The position numbers were made by a program, and so were the translations under genes. From Armillaria gallica (Eukaryota; Basidiomycota; Agaricomycetes; Agaricales; Physalacriaceae), in contig JBANDB010000013.1 in the NCBI GenBank assembly GCA_037576215.1, forward strand, positions 558,001-622,000: 64,000 nt of DNA, in the 5' to 3' direction. Below, piece by piece: positions 1 through 10,234 of this stretch; within the stretch, counting starts at the first letter, position 1, and every line of letters starts with the position of its first letter. Under the pieces are notes generated by a model, which was not told the origin of the DNA, made no database searches, and saw only the letters and a list, made by a program, of their open reading frames with translations.

Positions 1-1707
1 TTTGGATCGAAAGACACTTATTCTGTCTTTGTGGGACAATTTTCCTGAACTGGCCATTTGGGACATGTACGCGCTTTCCGGGCAATCCGTCTTGGAGGAT
101 ATGTCAGGTTTGGCTACTCTTGATATCTTCCCATGGAGGCACTGTGGCACGTCGGGACATCGGCAGTTTATGAGTTCAGCTCACATATCGCACCCAGACG
201 TGTCAAAGTACCTCTGGGAAACGGCTCCCGTGCCGTCCGGTGACGAGGTCCCGGCTGACGCAGATACCACCCATCCACGTCGCAGCGAAAGACTCAAGGG
301 ACGTCCATCTGCAAGGAGCTTACCCCAAGATCCCCCAAAGAAAAAGCCCACCCGTTCGTTAAAAGTCAAAGAACCTGCCATCCCAAAAATTGCCGTTCCT
401 AAGTCTGGACGTGGAACCTCGCGATACAAGACAAATGCTGCGGACTTCATACAACGAGTGCGTATCTCTCTCTCTTTGATGTGAAGCCGTGTAATGACTG
501 AGTTTAGGCTTGGGCGCGGGCTGTTCACTCAGATTCGACGTTTATCATATTTGATTGCGGGAACTTCCTCAGAATCGGTATACGCCGCCGGAAAACCCAA
601 ACACTCTACATATCTGAGCTAGTCGACGTCCGAGACTGCTCCAATCCGCCCTTTGGAAAGCTCATGGTGGCAATCAATGCAGCAATTTTGCGCGACGCTG
701 TTGACCGTGCTCCGCTCCTTGACCCGACTTTGATAAAAGGCAAGCATTTGCATACTGGAAAGTCCCGTAAACGACAACGGGACGTTACCGAAGCAACTGT
801 CCCCATTAGACGCTCCCGTCGTAGACTTGGAGAGACGCCCGATGAAACTGCACCCGAGGTAGGTCATAAATCTAACATGGCCTTTCCATACTCAATGACC
901 TGGCCCCAGGAGTTGATACATGAGCTTCTTAGTCGAAACATAGCTCTTCTCTACTTGCAGCACGGTAATTATCATTCTAGCTCACCTTCGTTCTTTAGAC
1001 GACCAAACAGTCTCGGTCGACAGCGTTCATATCGTTATAACGACTGCTTGACTCTTCTTATTGGGAAGAAATTGGGAGAGGGTTCTACCGGACAGGTATA
1101 CGAGGCTCAGGTCTTGGTGGACATGCCCTCTGGAAAGGTAGCACGCTATCCAGAAAAGGTCATTGTTAAACTTGCGCTCTCCGCAGAACAGAAAGAGAAG
1201 GTCCGCCATGAGTATGCGATATATCGACGCCTGCTGTATGGACCTGTACCCGTTTCGGCAGGAGATATCCCTACAGCTTTTGGTTTTTTTGAGGACATCG
1301 AGTCTGACACAGCAGCTCTAATTTTGAGCTACAATGGTCAACCATTGGCCTATCGTTCAGACCCGCCCGCCTCTGGAATCACCGTCTCTCTAGAAGAAAG
1401 GTGCGTTCAGATGACATCATACGGTCAAGACTAACACATGCCTTACAGGGCTACGTTGTTACGAATACTCGAGAGTATCCATGCAGCTGGCGTTGCTCAC
1501 GGGGACATCCGAACGTGGAACATGGTTGCTGATGAAGAAGGCCATCTTTCTATCATTGACTTTGATAGGGCAAAATTCAAGGGCCATAGAAAACAAATGA
1601 GGGCTGAGCGCCAACGACTGGAAGATCTGTTGGATGGCGAGTCTATCGACGGGTTCTCTGTTACAAGCTATGCAGCATTAACACCAAGCGACAAGGCGTC
1701 TTATTAA
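1..1707 (+). CDS. Fungal protein-kinase-like protein, 5' end outside window
   Basis: Partial gene with inferred exons 1-461, 533-1400 and 1449-1707. A further in-frame 51-base intron is possible at 859-909. The C-terminal half has a kinase fold signature: a glycine loop (KKLGEGSTGQVYEAQ), a following VIVKLAL strand with the expected Lys, a catalytic loop HGDIRTWN with Asp and Asn in place, and IIDFDRAKF, where DFD replaces DFG. The N-terminal part is basic and low-complexity (RRSERLKG, PPKKKPTR), perhaps nuclear. The splice phases join all three frames without a stop, which supports the model. The family resembles the large protein-kinase-like expansions of Agaricomycetes; the substrate is unknown. 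A decayed copy of the catalytic-loop exon lies at 25.87-26.13 kb, and another at 39.06-39.33 kb. This is therefore the intact member of duplicated block A. Confidence 0.72.
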
Positions 1708-1899
1708 TACACTTAGTATCTATTCCATAACTGCGTCATCTAACTACCTCCTGTATTTCTCAACAGCGACCTTCCACTGTTGTTTCAAGGTCGAGAAAAG
1801 AAATTTGCACTCCTAAGGTCTGCACCGGATTGCCTTCTCGGTGACCACGTCTTTGGAGCAGGCTGGTAACCGTCCATTCCGTGCTGTTCTCTGCCGTAA

Positions 1900-2200
1900 C
1901 CACCTTTCTTGAATAACGTCTCGTTTCTCCTTCCTCGTCGTACGAGCAGCCAGGCCTTCAATACGGCCTCTCATAACATAAATACCCCCTCCACAACGTC
2001 AAATCTACTCCAAACATCTCAGTCAACATCTTGCCGAAAACCAGGCTCCCGGAAATCGACGTCTCTGGTGTGGAGAGTTGAGTGCGTTCGGCCAAGAGAT
2101 ATCAACACTCACAGAGTGTAGGTCACGCCATCGTGGTTGGTGAAAAAGCTTCGGCTGAAGGACCGATCAATCGGCGAATACTTGACAACAGCTAACGGCG
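1900..2200. pseudogene. Relic of the RRF/2H divergent promoter and RRF N-terminus
   Basis: The stretch around 1920-2060 resembles the start of the ribosome recycling factor gene at 6860, including the region matching CGAGCAGCCAAACCTTCAAT, but with many indels. At 2110-2185 it matches the intergenic core between the 2H and RRF start codons (GGTGAAAAAG then CGGACCGAT). No open frame remains. It lies just downstream of the kinase-like gene, the same order as at 25.6-26.1 kb. Confidence 0.6.
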
Positions 2201-2221
2201 GCGAATACTGTCTTGTCCCTC

Positions 2222-2632
2222 TCAACGCGTCTCTCGATCCTTTTTCGAAGTGTCAATGCTATTGGCACCTCTGCATAAGTCTGCAGATACTAGTCCAGCA
2301 CTACTTCTGAGGCGGATAATTCCTTTCACATTCATGGTGCCTCTAAGTGCGTGTGGGTTCAACGTGTAGCTCAGTGTGATGAGAAAGGGGAAATTTTCGG
2401 TGCCTAGAGGCTGGCGAAGCGTTTTGGAAGCGTTACAGATAAGAAAAACATCGGTACACTGGTCATAGCCCGCAAAGTGCTTATTTTGTTCAAATTTATT
2501 CACGAGGTGCGTTGGGGTGCCCGGTTTTAAACGCGTTAATAACATTGTTAAAAAATCGATGTTACATTGATACCCACTTTTCAGCCGTACCTTGGCGAAA
2601 TTCCTTCGTTTCTCTTTGCTCAGTCCTTCCAT
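2222..2632 (-). CDS. Possible hypothetical protein, 136 codons
   Basis: An open frame of 136 codons starts at an ATG near 2632. The product is basic at its N-terminus (KEKRRNFAKVRLKSG) and has no motif I recognise. It lies directly downstream of the 445-residue gene on the same strand, so it could be a 3' exon or an unrelated chance frame. There is no second copy in the window, so conservation cannot be used. I am unsure it is a gene. Confidence 0.25.
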   Translation of the reverse strand: MEGLSKEKRRNFAKVRLKSGYQCNIDFLTMLLTRLKPGTPTHLVNKFEQNKHFAGYDQCTDVFLICNASKTLRQPLGTENFPFLITLSYTLNPHALRGTMNVKGIIRLRSSAGLVSADLCRGANSIDTSKKDRETR

Positions 2633-2725
2633 GATATCAGCTGAAGTGAGAACTCTTTTAGTTATGTGCTATGCATCTATAACTGACAGTACATCGTAGC
2701 TTTCTGTTCCTACGGTGTACAAATT

Positions 2726-4170
2726 CTAATCTTCGCGGTCATATTCGAAGGTATAAAGCACAGGGAGACGTGGAAGCGCGTTCAACCGTTTCGCTCGCTG
2801 AATTGCATCAAGAACTGCTGCAATTTGTAGACCGGCATGAACTTTGAAGTAGCCTGCTGGGAGGCTACTGGGGTCATCTAGGTCTATGAGCGGCGACAGA
2901 TAGAGACGTTGCGATTTTCGATCCCGTATGCCAATGAATTCTCGGCTCCCAGCATTCAAAACCATAAATGTTGCATCAACATTGACAGCTTCGGCCCATA
3001 CCTGTTTCACATATCAGAACTGATAACACGGAACAATGACCAGAATCACAGGTACCTGTTGAATAATTTTCAACGCATCCGTAAAGTCGTCCTCGTTAAA
3101 TGACAGAGCGTCGTCATTGGTTCCACCGTCGTCTTCGAATCCAATATCGTCTCCTTCAATTTTGAATTTCCGCCCACTCGTGGTCGGCATGGAATCCACG
3201 GAGGAATTGATGTTAGATTTTTCAAATCTGAGTGCGCCGCTGTTGGAAACACCAAACTCGAAATCTGAGCCGTCCTCAAAGATACCTCCATCCTCGCCTG
3301 TTTCGTACCCCGTGATGGCGAACTGGAAGTTGAACATGTCGTCCGTCTTCCTGCAAAACCGTCCACCACAACTCCGGAAGGTAGGGCAGCAAACCCAAGG
3401 AAACTTTAAGCCTGTCAAATAGCTAATAGCTCGCATGACGCCTTCACTCCCTGCGTTAAAACACTGAAAGTCCCAGAACATGAGAGAGTCTGACAAGCCC
3501 GTCTCGATGACAAGCTGAATGTCACAGTTAAGATCGTCGGGAAGTCCAGCCCTCGCAATGACGTCTTCATCGAGTAACATATATCCGTCTGCAAGGGCGT
3601 ACGGCATCATGGAATAAGGCCTCGTGCTGTACCGGAAGATGTTTGACCATCGATCAAGACCAGCGAATAGAGTGGAGGCCGCCAGCAATAAAAGGTACTG
3701 TGGGGGGATGTAATTGTTCCGGATATCACCTTCAGGTCCTACAGGGAGACCTGAACCGCGCTGTAACGTAGACAAAACCCGTGTCGGATGCAAGTTTGCA
3801 GACCGAGAGACTCGAGGTAGGTTTCCACTCAGATGGCGCAGCTTAGAGTCAACGGCACCAGCCAGCTGGTCGAGCATGTCGAGAAAAAGGACGATGTCTT
3901 TCAGAATTAGTTCGGAATGCATATGCATGACGTCCTGCGCAGGATCACGAGTACCGACGTCACCCTCGAATTTGGGGAATGTAGGGCAATGGTCAAAGAG
4001 AAATTTCAGGGCTTGTGAGTGAATGTTAGGGATTTAAAGCAAAAAAAACAGAGAGCCTGCGCACCGTATTCTCCGGGGAGCGGCTTTGCCTTTCTGGAAG
4101 ATCTGGATGCAGCGGATGGACCTGCATGACGACGCTTTGGGTTGGACCAACAATATTTTGGATACGGCAT
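2726..4170 (-). CDS. Conserved-looking hypothetical protein, about 445 residues, three exons
   Basis: I infer exons 4170-4065, 4011-3056 and 3001-2726, with introns 4012-4064 and 3002-3055. Both introns are GT...AG, and the sum of 1338 bases is an exact multiple of three, giving 445 residues. The start was chosen at the ATG at 4170 (MPYPKYCW). The N-terminus is basic and Ser/Arg rich, and the middle is a long globular frame. A strongly acidic stretch follows (around EGDDIGFEDDGG and NEDDF), and the end is DATFMVLNAGSREFIG to YTFEYDRED. I recognise no catalytic motif. There is no copy in the other arms, although flanking sequence on both sides is duplicated, so this 2.4-kb segment is private to the left end. 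The function is unknown. Confidence 0.6.
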
Positions 4171-4689
4171 AGCGAGGTTGCGAATGAGGATGATAGACTG
4201 AGTGGAAAGGTGATGTAGAATGCAAGGGCGGGGATCTTCTGCTGGTGAGTTGTGCTCTATTGCAGCAATTCCTGCAAGCTTTTTAAGTACATAGAGACAA
4301 CGCTCGTGAAATGCTTGTATCCACGTATACTCTGAGGAGGCTGTTGTTCTTTGTATAAACCTTATGCGAATCTGTGAGCATCTGTCCTGAAGGCCAAGAC
4401 TTACATACCTGTGGGAATGCCATCTCGATGCAACAGAACAATAGTCTCCACACCGGTCAATCCAGAGAGGGGAAGTCTTCGAAATCGTAAGACGGCGAGT
4501 CAGAGAAAAGAACAATGGGATCAGCTAGAGGACAGGAACCAGGTCGCGAGCCCGCAATGATGAGAAGGGGATAGCAGTGGCCGTGACGGCAGCCGATTTA
4601 TTCGCTTAGCTGGTCGTGATGATACCGGCGTCTATTTCCACCAGGACCCAATTACGTCGCGCTAGTAGAACAATAAGATTTTGCTTTGA

Positions 4690-5540
4690 AGTAGTTTATG
4701 GCCCGGCATATGAAGAATGGGGACAAGAAATCACGACGAGTTGAGTATTAAGGCACCTGAAATGTACACATGAGAAATCGTCCCTACATTGTGGAATCAG
4801 CAAAAGTAGCAACACATGGCTTCTCGTCTTCAGTGAAATGACTAGAGAATTCGGATAACGGCGCACTGCCGTCCACGTCCCAACTTTCAGAGAAGTATCG
4901 TACAAGCCCAAACCGAGTCACGGGCACACCAAAAACAGTGCAGCAGAAGATATCCATTGTATATGATCCTCCATAGAAGACCTCGCTGAACAAAGATTCA
5001 GGTCGAGACGGGCTACTAGCCCCTACACGGTGGTACGGCTGTGAGCAGGAGGAGTGGTGCAGGAAGTCAAACGCGGTGGGGGACGTGCACAACGCTAAGG
5101 GCATAGACGTCGGCGATTCTGACGCGGAGAATAACCGAGGGTAATGGAACGAACTGCATATAATGAGTTGGGATTAGCGCATAGATGGCAGACACTCACA
5201 GTTGCGTAGGTCTTGCCATCACCCTTGTGAAAAAGGTTCGGTTATCGGACCAGGCAGCTGGTGAATCCTTGACAAGCTGACTCTCTCGCCTCTCCTTGTT
5301 CCACTCGTCACACGAGCAACCAAACCTTCAATATGGTCTCGAGACAAACGGAGCCACTTTCCGAACGACAAATCTGCGCCAAACAGGCCCAGTCGACATC
5401 GGGAAATCTAGGTTGCAACACAACTCTTTTGGGCGCCCGAAGGTAATTTGAATCACGGCTGGTTCCAGATGAAGGAAAGGGCATCGGACTCTTCGTTGAG
5501 GGCACTGCATATAACAATTCGCCACCACCTATCGACGCGC
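4690..5540. pseudogene. Decayed block-A sequence with another promoter relic
   Basis: No credible gene is visible. At 5190-5270 there is another degraded copy of the 2H/RRF intergenic core (GTGAAAAAGG, TATCGGACC). It is followed at 5300-5420 by remnants of the RRF 5' coding region (GAGCAACCAAACCTTCAATA). The stretch aligns in inverted orientation with about 24.7-25.2 kb and its mirror at 40.0-40.5 kb. Short open frames here overlap on both strands and have no shared reading frame with the other copies. Confidence 0.5.
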
Positions 5541-5599
5541 ATGTGAAGATCTAGCGCAGGGACGAGCGAGACTTAAATCCTTCCCAATTTGAACTGGCT

Positions 5600-6070
5600 G
5601 AGAAGTTGGTTCATGCAGAAAAATCAGCGCATCGCAGAAATTTTACGTGACGTTTTAAGGGAAGGAGTGATAAGACTGTCCGGATGAGCTGCACTCGTGA
5701 AAAGTGAAAATAGCAGGATACGAGATTTCCCATAGACGTATCGGGGGGCGAGAATGATTGATTTGAACAGCGGTGTGCTGACATACGCGCCGGCTCCTGA
5801 TAATAAAACCTCGGGGCACTGTATGATCTCAGGGAAACAGCCAACGGAAATGGGAGTGTTCTGTACCAGCATGCGGATGGTGTCGTCTTCAAGAGGTAGA
5901 CGACCCCGTAGGCGCCGAAATGTACGGATGATGTCGTACAGCGTAACTTGGATTGCTCGGGTGAAAGGTATGAACTTGACATGATCTAATAGCAGTGCGC
6001 TGAGAAAGGAAAGGGGAGACGGTGGACAATGCAAGGAACGCTGAGCAGTATCCCAAAGAGAAGATGGCAG
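5600..6070. repeat. Repeated 3' flank of the 2H phosphoesterase gene
   Basis: This stretch downstream of the left 2H gene recurs, diverged, at 24.2-24.6 kb, in its mirror at 40.6-41.0 kb, and in weaker form at 28.97-29.2 kb with its mirror. Translated fragments are alike across copies (for example LYDIIRTFRRLRG against LYDIIRISRRPWEG), but indels break the frame in each copy. It may be a decayed exon of an unknown gene or untranslated sequence that travelled with block A. Confidence 0.45.
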
Positions 6071-6084
6071 GGGAAGGCAGTAGC

Positions 6085-6794
6085 TTAGGCGAGCTCATTG
6101 GACAATGGCGCACTGCCACAACTAACATACGCGCCATCCTTGCCCCAGCTTCCCATCTTGCAAAGGTGAACTCTCGGCGCTTCGTAAGAACCCATGGCAA
6201 CAGCCATCGGGAGCTCAGCGTACTCGCTTTCCTGCATGCCGAAATATTCCACTACACCAGCCTGCCGGAGGATAGCATCGTATTCAAACGGCTGAGGGCG
6301 TTTGGTTCTGGGTCTTCTGTAAGTGCTGTTCATGAGCGTCATATGCAGCTTGAGAGGACGCGTGTCGGTGATAAAGCCTTCGCCACGGAAGATCTCGTTG
6401 ATTTGGCTGAACAGAGGCTCAGGCTGAGATGGGCCAACCCACAAAACGTGGGCGCGACGGCGGGATTCCCTTTTGAGCACGTCCAGCGTGTCAAGGGTGA
6501 TGGAGGGGGGCGTGGCTGTGAGCGGGAGGAGCGTCGGGAGGCGATGAAGGAGGTCAAGCGCAGTGGAAAGAGATTCAGGGGTGAGATTCATGACGCCGAG
6601 GGTGAGGTGCACGCGTTGAGGCCCTGTGAGAAGCGTAGAGTCTGGTGAAGGAAGATTGAGGGCGGCATGGAGATCGGCAACTCTGGCACGGAGAGTCGGA
6701 TGAGTCTGGCCAAGAGGTATCGACAGAACTGTACAAGGATGAGTCTGGGATTGTCTAGTAAGCGCATATACTCACAGTGTGTAGGTCTTGCCAT
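6085..6794 (-). CDS. 2H (AKAP7/2'-5' RNA ligase-like) phosphoesterase, intact outer-left copy
   Basis: Exon 1 is 6794-6776, a 47-base GT...AG intron covers 6775-6729, and exon 2 is 6728-6085, giving 220 residues. After splicing the protein begins MARPTHFLSIPLG and runs through HPTLRARVADLH. It carries the two H-x-T motifs of the 2H superfamily: HLTLGVM near residue 50 and HMTLMN near residue 145. The family hydrolyses or binds cyclic or 2'-5' phosphodiester RNA ends; the exact substrate here is unknown. The spliced start matches the family pattern far better than the unspliced frame, which meets a stop. The gene is divergent from the ribosome recycling factor gene, with only 65 bases between start codons. 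Confidence 0.8.
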
Positions 6795-6859
6795 CGTGGT
6801 TGGTGAAAAAGGCTCGGCTGCCGGACCGATAAGCCGGCGAATCCTTCACTGGACCCAAA
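6795..6859. promoter_or_regulatory. 65-bp divergent promoter shared by 2H and RRF genes
   Basis: The ATG codons of the minus-strand 2H gene (6794) and the plus-strand RRF gene (6860) are separated by 65 bases. Both promoters and both 5' leaders must therefore overlap here or lie inside the opposite gene. The core holds GGTGAAAAAGGCTCGGCT and a near-palindromic CCGGACCGATAAGCCGG. The spacing is again exactly 65 bases in the right outer copy. That these bases drive transcription is inference. Confidence 0.5.
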
Positions 6860-7664
6860 ATGCAGACTCTTCTGCGATCTCGTCTGTCCTTCCTCGTCCT
6901 GCGAGCAGCCAAACCTTCAATTCGCCCTCTAACAGCACGGATAACCCTTCCCCAACGACGAACCTACGCCAAAAAAGCCCAGTCAACGTCTTCCTTACAA
7001 CCAGGCTCCCAGCAGCCGCTCACCAAACCATCCGATATCGCCGAACATGAAAAATGCCAGGAGAAAATGAAGTCTACAGTCGACTGGCTCAGACGGGACT
7101 GCGCTGATGCTGCTGCACGCGCTTCTGGACGGGTGACGCCTGCCCTGCTAGCCAATGTCCGCGTCCTAGGTCAGAAACTAGAACAAGTCGCCACCGTCGG
7201 AGTTCGAGATGGGAGCATGCTCGTTGTGACAGTGTTCGAGGAGGATGTAAGCCCCTCGGCTCTTCATGGACCTCGGCTCACAAAAGTAGTAGAACCTCAA
7301 ACACGTTGAAGCTGCGATATACGATGCCAAACTTCCTTCCATCACACCCCAGAGGCAGGACACACGGACACTGAGGATCCCCGTGCCTAAGCCGACGCTC
7401 GATGCTAAATCGTCGGTTGTCGCTGCTGCAGGGAAAAAGGCAGAGGAAGCTCGCGTGCAGTGCCGCAAGCTCCATCAGACGAGCGTGAAGAAGGGTAAAT
7501 ATGAGAAGCGATCTGTTGAGCTCGAGGTGGTGCGTACTCTTTGCCGTGCCTTCCTATCCATATGTTGACCTCTCAGGTAGTTTCAAGATCTACTCGACAA
7601 GTACGTTGCCGAAATCGACAGGATCTTGGTGGACATGAAAAAGACGTTGGGCGTTTCACGATGA
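6860..7664 (+). CDS. Mitochondrial ribosome recycling factor, intact outer-left copy
   Basis: Inferred exons are 6860-7246, 7293-7529 and 7581-7664, with GT...AG introns of 46 and 51 bases. The product is about 235 residues. The N-terminus is basic and rich in Arg, Leu and Ser, without acidic residues, as expected for mitochondrial import. The mature part follows the RRF pattern: EKMKSTVDWLRRDCADAAARASGR... with TPALLANVRV, LEQVATVGVRDGSMLVVTVF, VEAAIYDAKL, LRIPVPKPT, and a C-terminal helix ending VDMKKTLGVSR. RRF works with an elongation factor to split post-termination ribosomes, here presumably mitoribosomes. This outer copy keeps the start codon and frame, unlike the inner copies. Confidence 0.85.
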
Positions 7665-10234
7665 TCCTTCACACACGACAACGAAAAAGTCAGTTAGTCT
7701 GATTATAAAGAAATTATTTTGCCCCGTCCCCGCCCTGCCTGTATTAACCATGCGCACCGACTCCTGAGGATGATCCGTCTCTGAGCCTTAACACAGAAGG
7801 AACCTGAATAAATACGTCCTACAAATCGCTTCTTAGGACCCCGCTCCTTGTCCGTTATCGTTGTCGGTTTGTCAACATAAGAGAAACCACAAGGCTCTTC
7901 ATTATCCTCCACCATAATTATCGTTTTACATTCTATTCCAGAGTCGACCTAGTGTTGAGAAGCTGCCTCGAGGTTACAATGGTGCGAATTCATGATTCCC
8001 CCTTGCTTTGATCACTAACTCGGGCTCGGTAGGTGTTCGTTGAACACACCAAATATTTGGAGCTACCTTTCTCTCGCTCTCCGCCTTGAAATGACCACAA
8101 CAAGGGGAGGCTGAGCTGTCCATTTGGTTCTGCTAAACACGCCTGACGGTGGTAGTATTGCAGGGATGATGTATATAGGAGACAGATTGTGTCTACTCAG
8201 AGTTTACGTTCATAACACCGACTCCCCCGCTTATTAGACACCTGCATATTTACTTGGGCAGTATGTGAACGGGTAAGTCTCAATCGGCTCGTAAACTTCA
8301 CTGCACGCTCAAATCCACCCATGACATAGGCATCAATTGATGCAATTATTGTCGTCGGTCTCGTTCTGCAGAGCGCCGAGAATGTAATTGACCATTTGGC
8401 GTACCTGGCATCAGTGTCTCGCGTTCAAGGCGAAGGGACAGGTAAATTTGGATTCCCCTGACGCAGACCATGACGCCCTCGAAAAAGGTTATCCCTCTGC
8501 TGCTTCGTGAACTTTGTTTAGAAACTTTGGAAAGTGCTTCAATATGAACGTCAGGAAGGCGTGGCACCCTTTTACGTCTTGTCGGCCACTCGTGGATAGC
8601 CTTCTTTGATACGAGGAATCTGCACCCCAAACGTCTCTCCGTACACCTCCGCCTTGGCGAAATCTTATGTTCACGAGAAACCACGCACCTTATCAACTCG
8701 TACACCTAGAGATGTCTCCGAGGGGGTCAAGACGACAAGCGAATGCAATACCGCGTTCTACGACCACAGGCAGGACATACAGTAGGAACGAGTGCCCCGC
8801 GCAGCTCCGATTCTCATAGGAACCGAGCGCGTCGACTGCAGCGCGATAAAGGAACGAGAATACGGCGGAATAAGCAGTGATGGCGATGGACTTAGAGAGG
8901 TCACGACGTTTGCGGCTGAGATGATTGCAGCAACCAGGAGAGAACTAGAGCCGCAGATGCTACTAGCAGACAAAGACGAGGGCCCATGTGTTCTGGTCTT
9001 TCGCACCGGATTTTGACTTGGAATAAACCATACGTCAACTAGGGAGCGTCGAGCCAGGGTACGAGGACGCTCAACCAGCCTTATGCGCACGGCGAGGGTC
9101 GAGCAGAGACACGAGTTCAAGCGCATACAACCGACCCTCCGGGAGAAACTCCTGCGCATATAGCCAGGCTACGGCATGCACAGGCAACCACACCAGCCCA
9201 ACTCATCCTCTCCAGGCGAACGCAGGTCCTACGGGAGAAACTTGACCAACAGACCTCGATCTTTGGAGGATCTGGCCATAGAGGAACCAGTGTCAAGCAC
9301 TTGGCGGCGACGAATCATCCCAGTGCCCAGTCAGCGAACGATCTTCACGTTCGAGCATGACGGCCCAGCAAACCCAACCCTCCTCACTGTCATGCCAACA
9401 AGCTCGACTCGAAACGGCACGATCAATAGCATCCTTACCATCCGGAAACTTCGTACCTCACATCACCGCACCCTCTTTGATATCATTATCCTGTTCCATA
9501 CTAGTGCCACCCCTCAAAGATCTGAAACTTTCCCGTTCGGCACTAATCATTACCTCGCATTTGTTTTCACGCTGGAACTATCAGGAGCACCCTGAGGCCT
9601 AAGGTTTGATTTCGCTTCTCCGAGGTCGTTTTTCCTAGACATGTATCTTTCATGCTGACCGTGGGTAGGCTGGAAAGAGCACCAACTTCCACGCCATCTT
9701 CAGGTGTGTACGCTGGGAGAAATGCAGTGGTACCGACGCTACCACTCGCGACACTCTCTACTCCACGGTTGGACGAGACACAGTTGTTCACATGGTCTGG
9801 CGGTGGATATACATGTACCAGTCGATTCTACTGTTCTTCTTGTTCACGCTCTCGTACAACACAGCCGGTAGACAACCGACATGTAGTCCCAATAAGTATA
9901 TGGAGGTTCTGTACCCCCAGAAAGTCCACATCGCGATGTTGACGCACTTTTGTGTTTCGATGGACCACCACACATCCTTCACTAGACGGGTGTCGAACGC
10001 CTTCCTCATCGCGCGTCACAATTCTACCACGAGGAGTATCTAAACTCTATGAAGCTTGCTTCTAATCTCACATGACTATGACGCTGATCGTCGAGTTTCG
10101 CTGTCAAACTGGGTTTTCACTCTTACCACGTCACCGGTGTGCTTTCTGGATCTTCCTCTATTCGTATATGTTCTAGGTAAGTGAGCTTCCTTTTTTTTTC
10201 GGAGTATTCTGAAGCAAATGATATTTTAAGCAGA
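7665..10234. other. 2.6-kb stretch shared by both arms, no gene supported
   Basis: The stretch recurs inverted at about 57.7-60.3 kb. Several overlapping frames exist (around 8350-9160 on the minus strand, 9176-9602 and 9652-10043 on the plus strand). They are interrupted by indels that are not multiples of three between the two arms, for example 5 bases near 8930. That argues against a conserved protein. The last part, up to 10234, probably holds the 5' leader of the MYND gene with an intron ending in the AG just before its ATG. Confidence 0.45.

Noticed and set aside
8758..9159. Membrane-protein-like frame on the minus strand
   Set aside because: The right-arm copy is out of phase because of a 5-base indel, and stop positions differ, so it is not a conserved protein.
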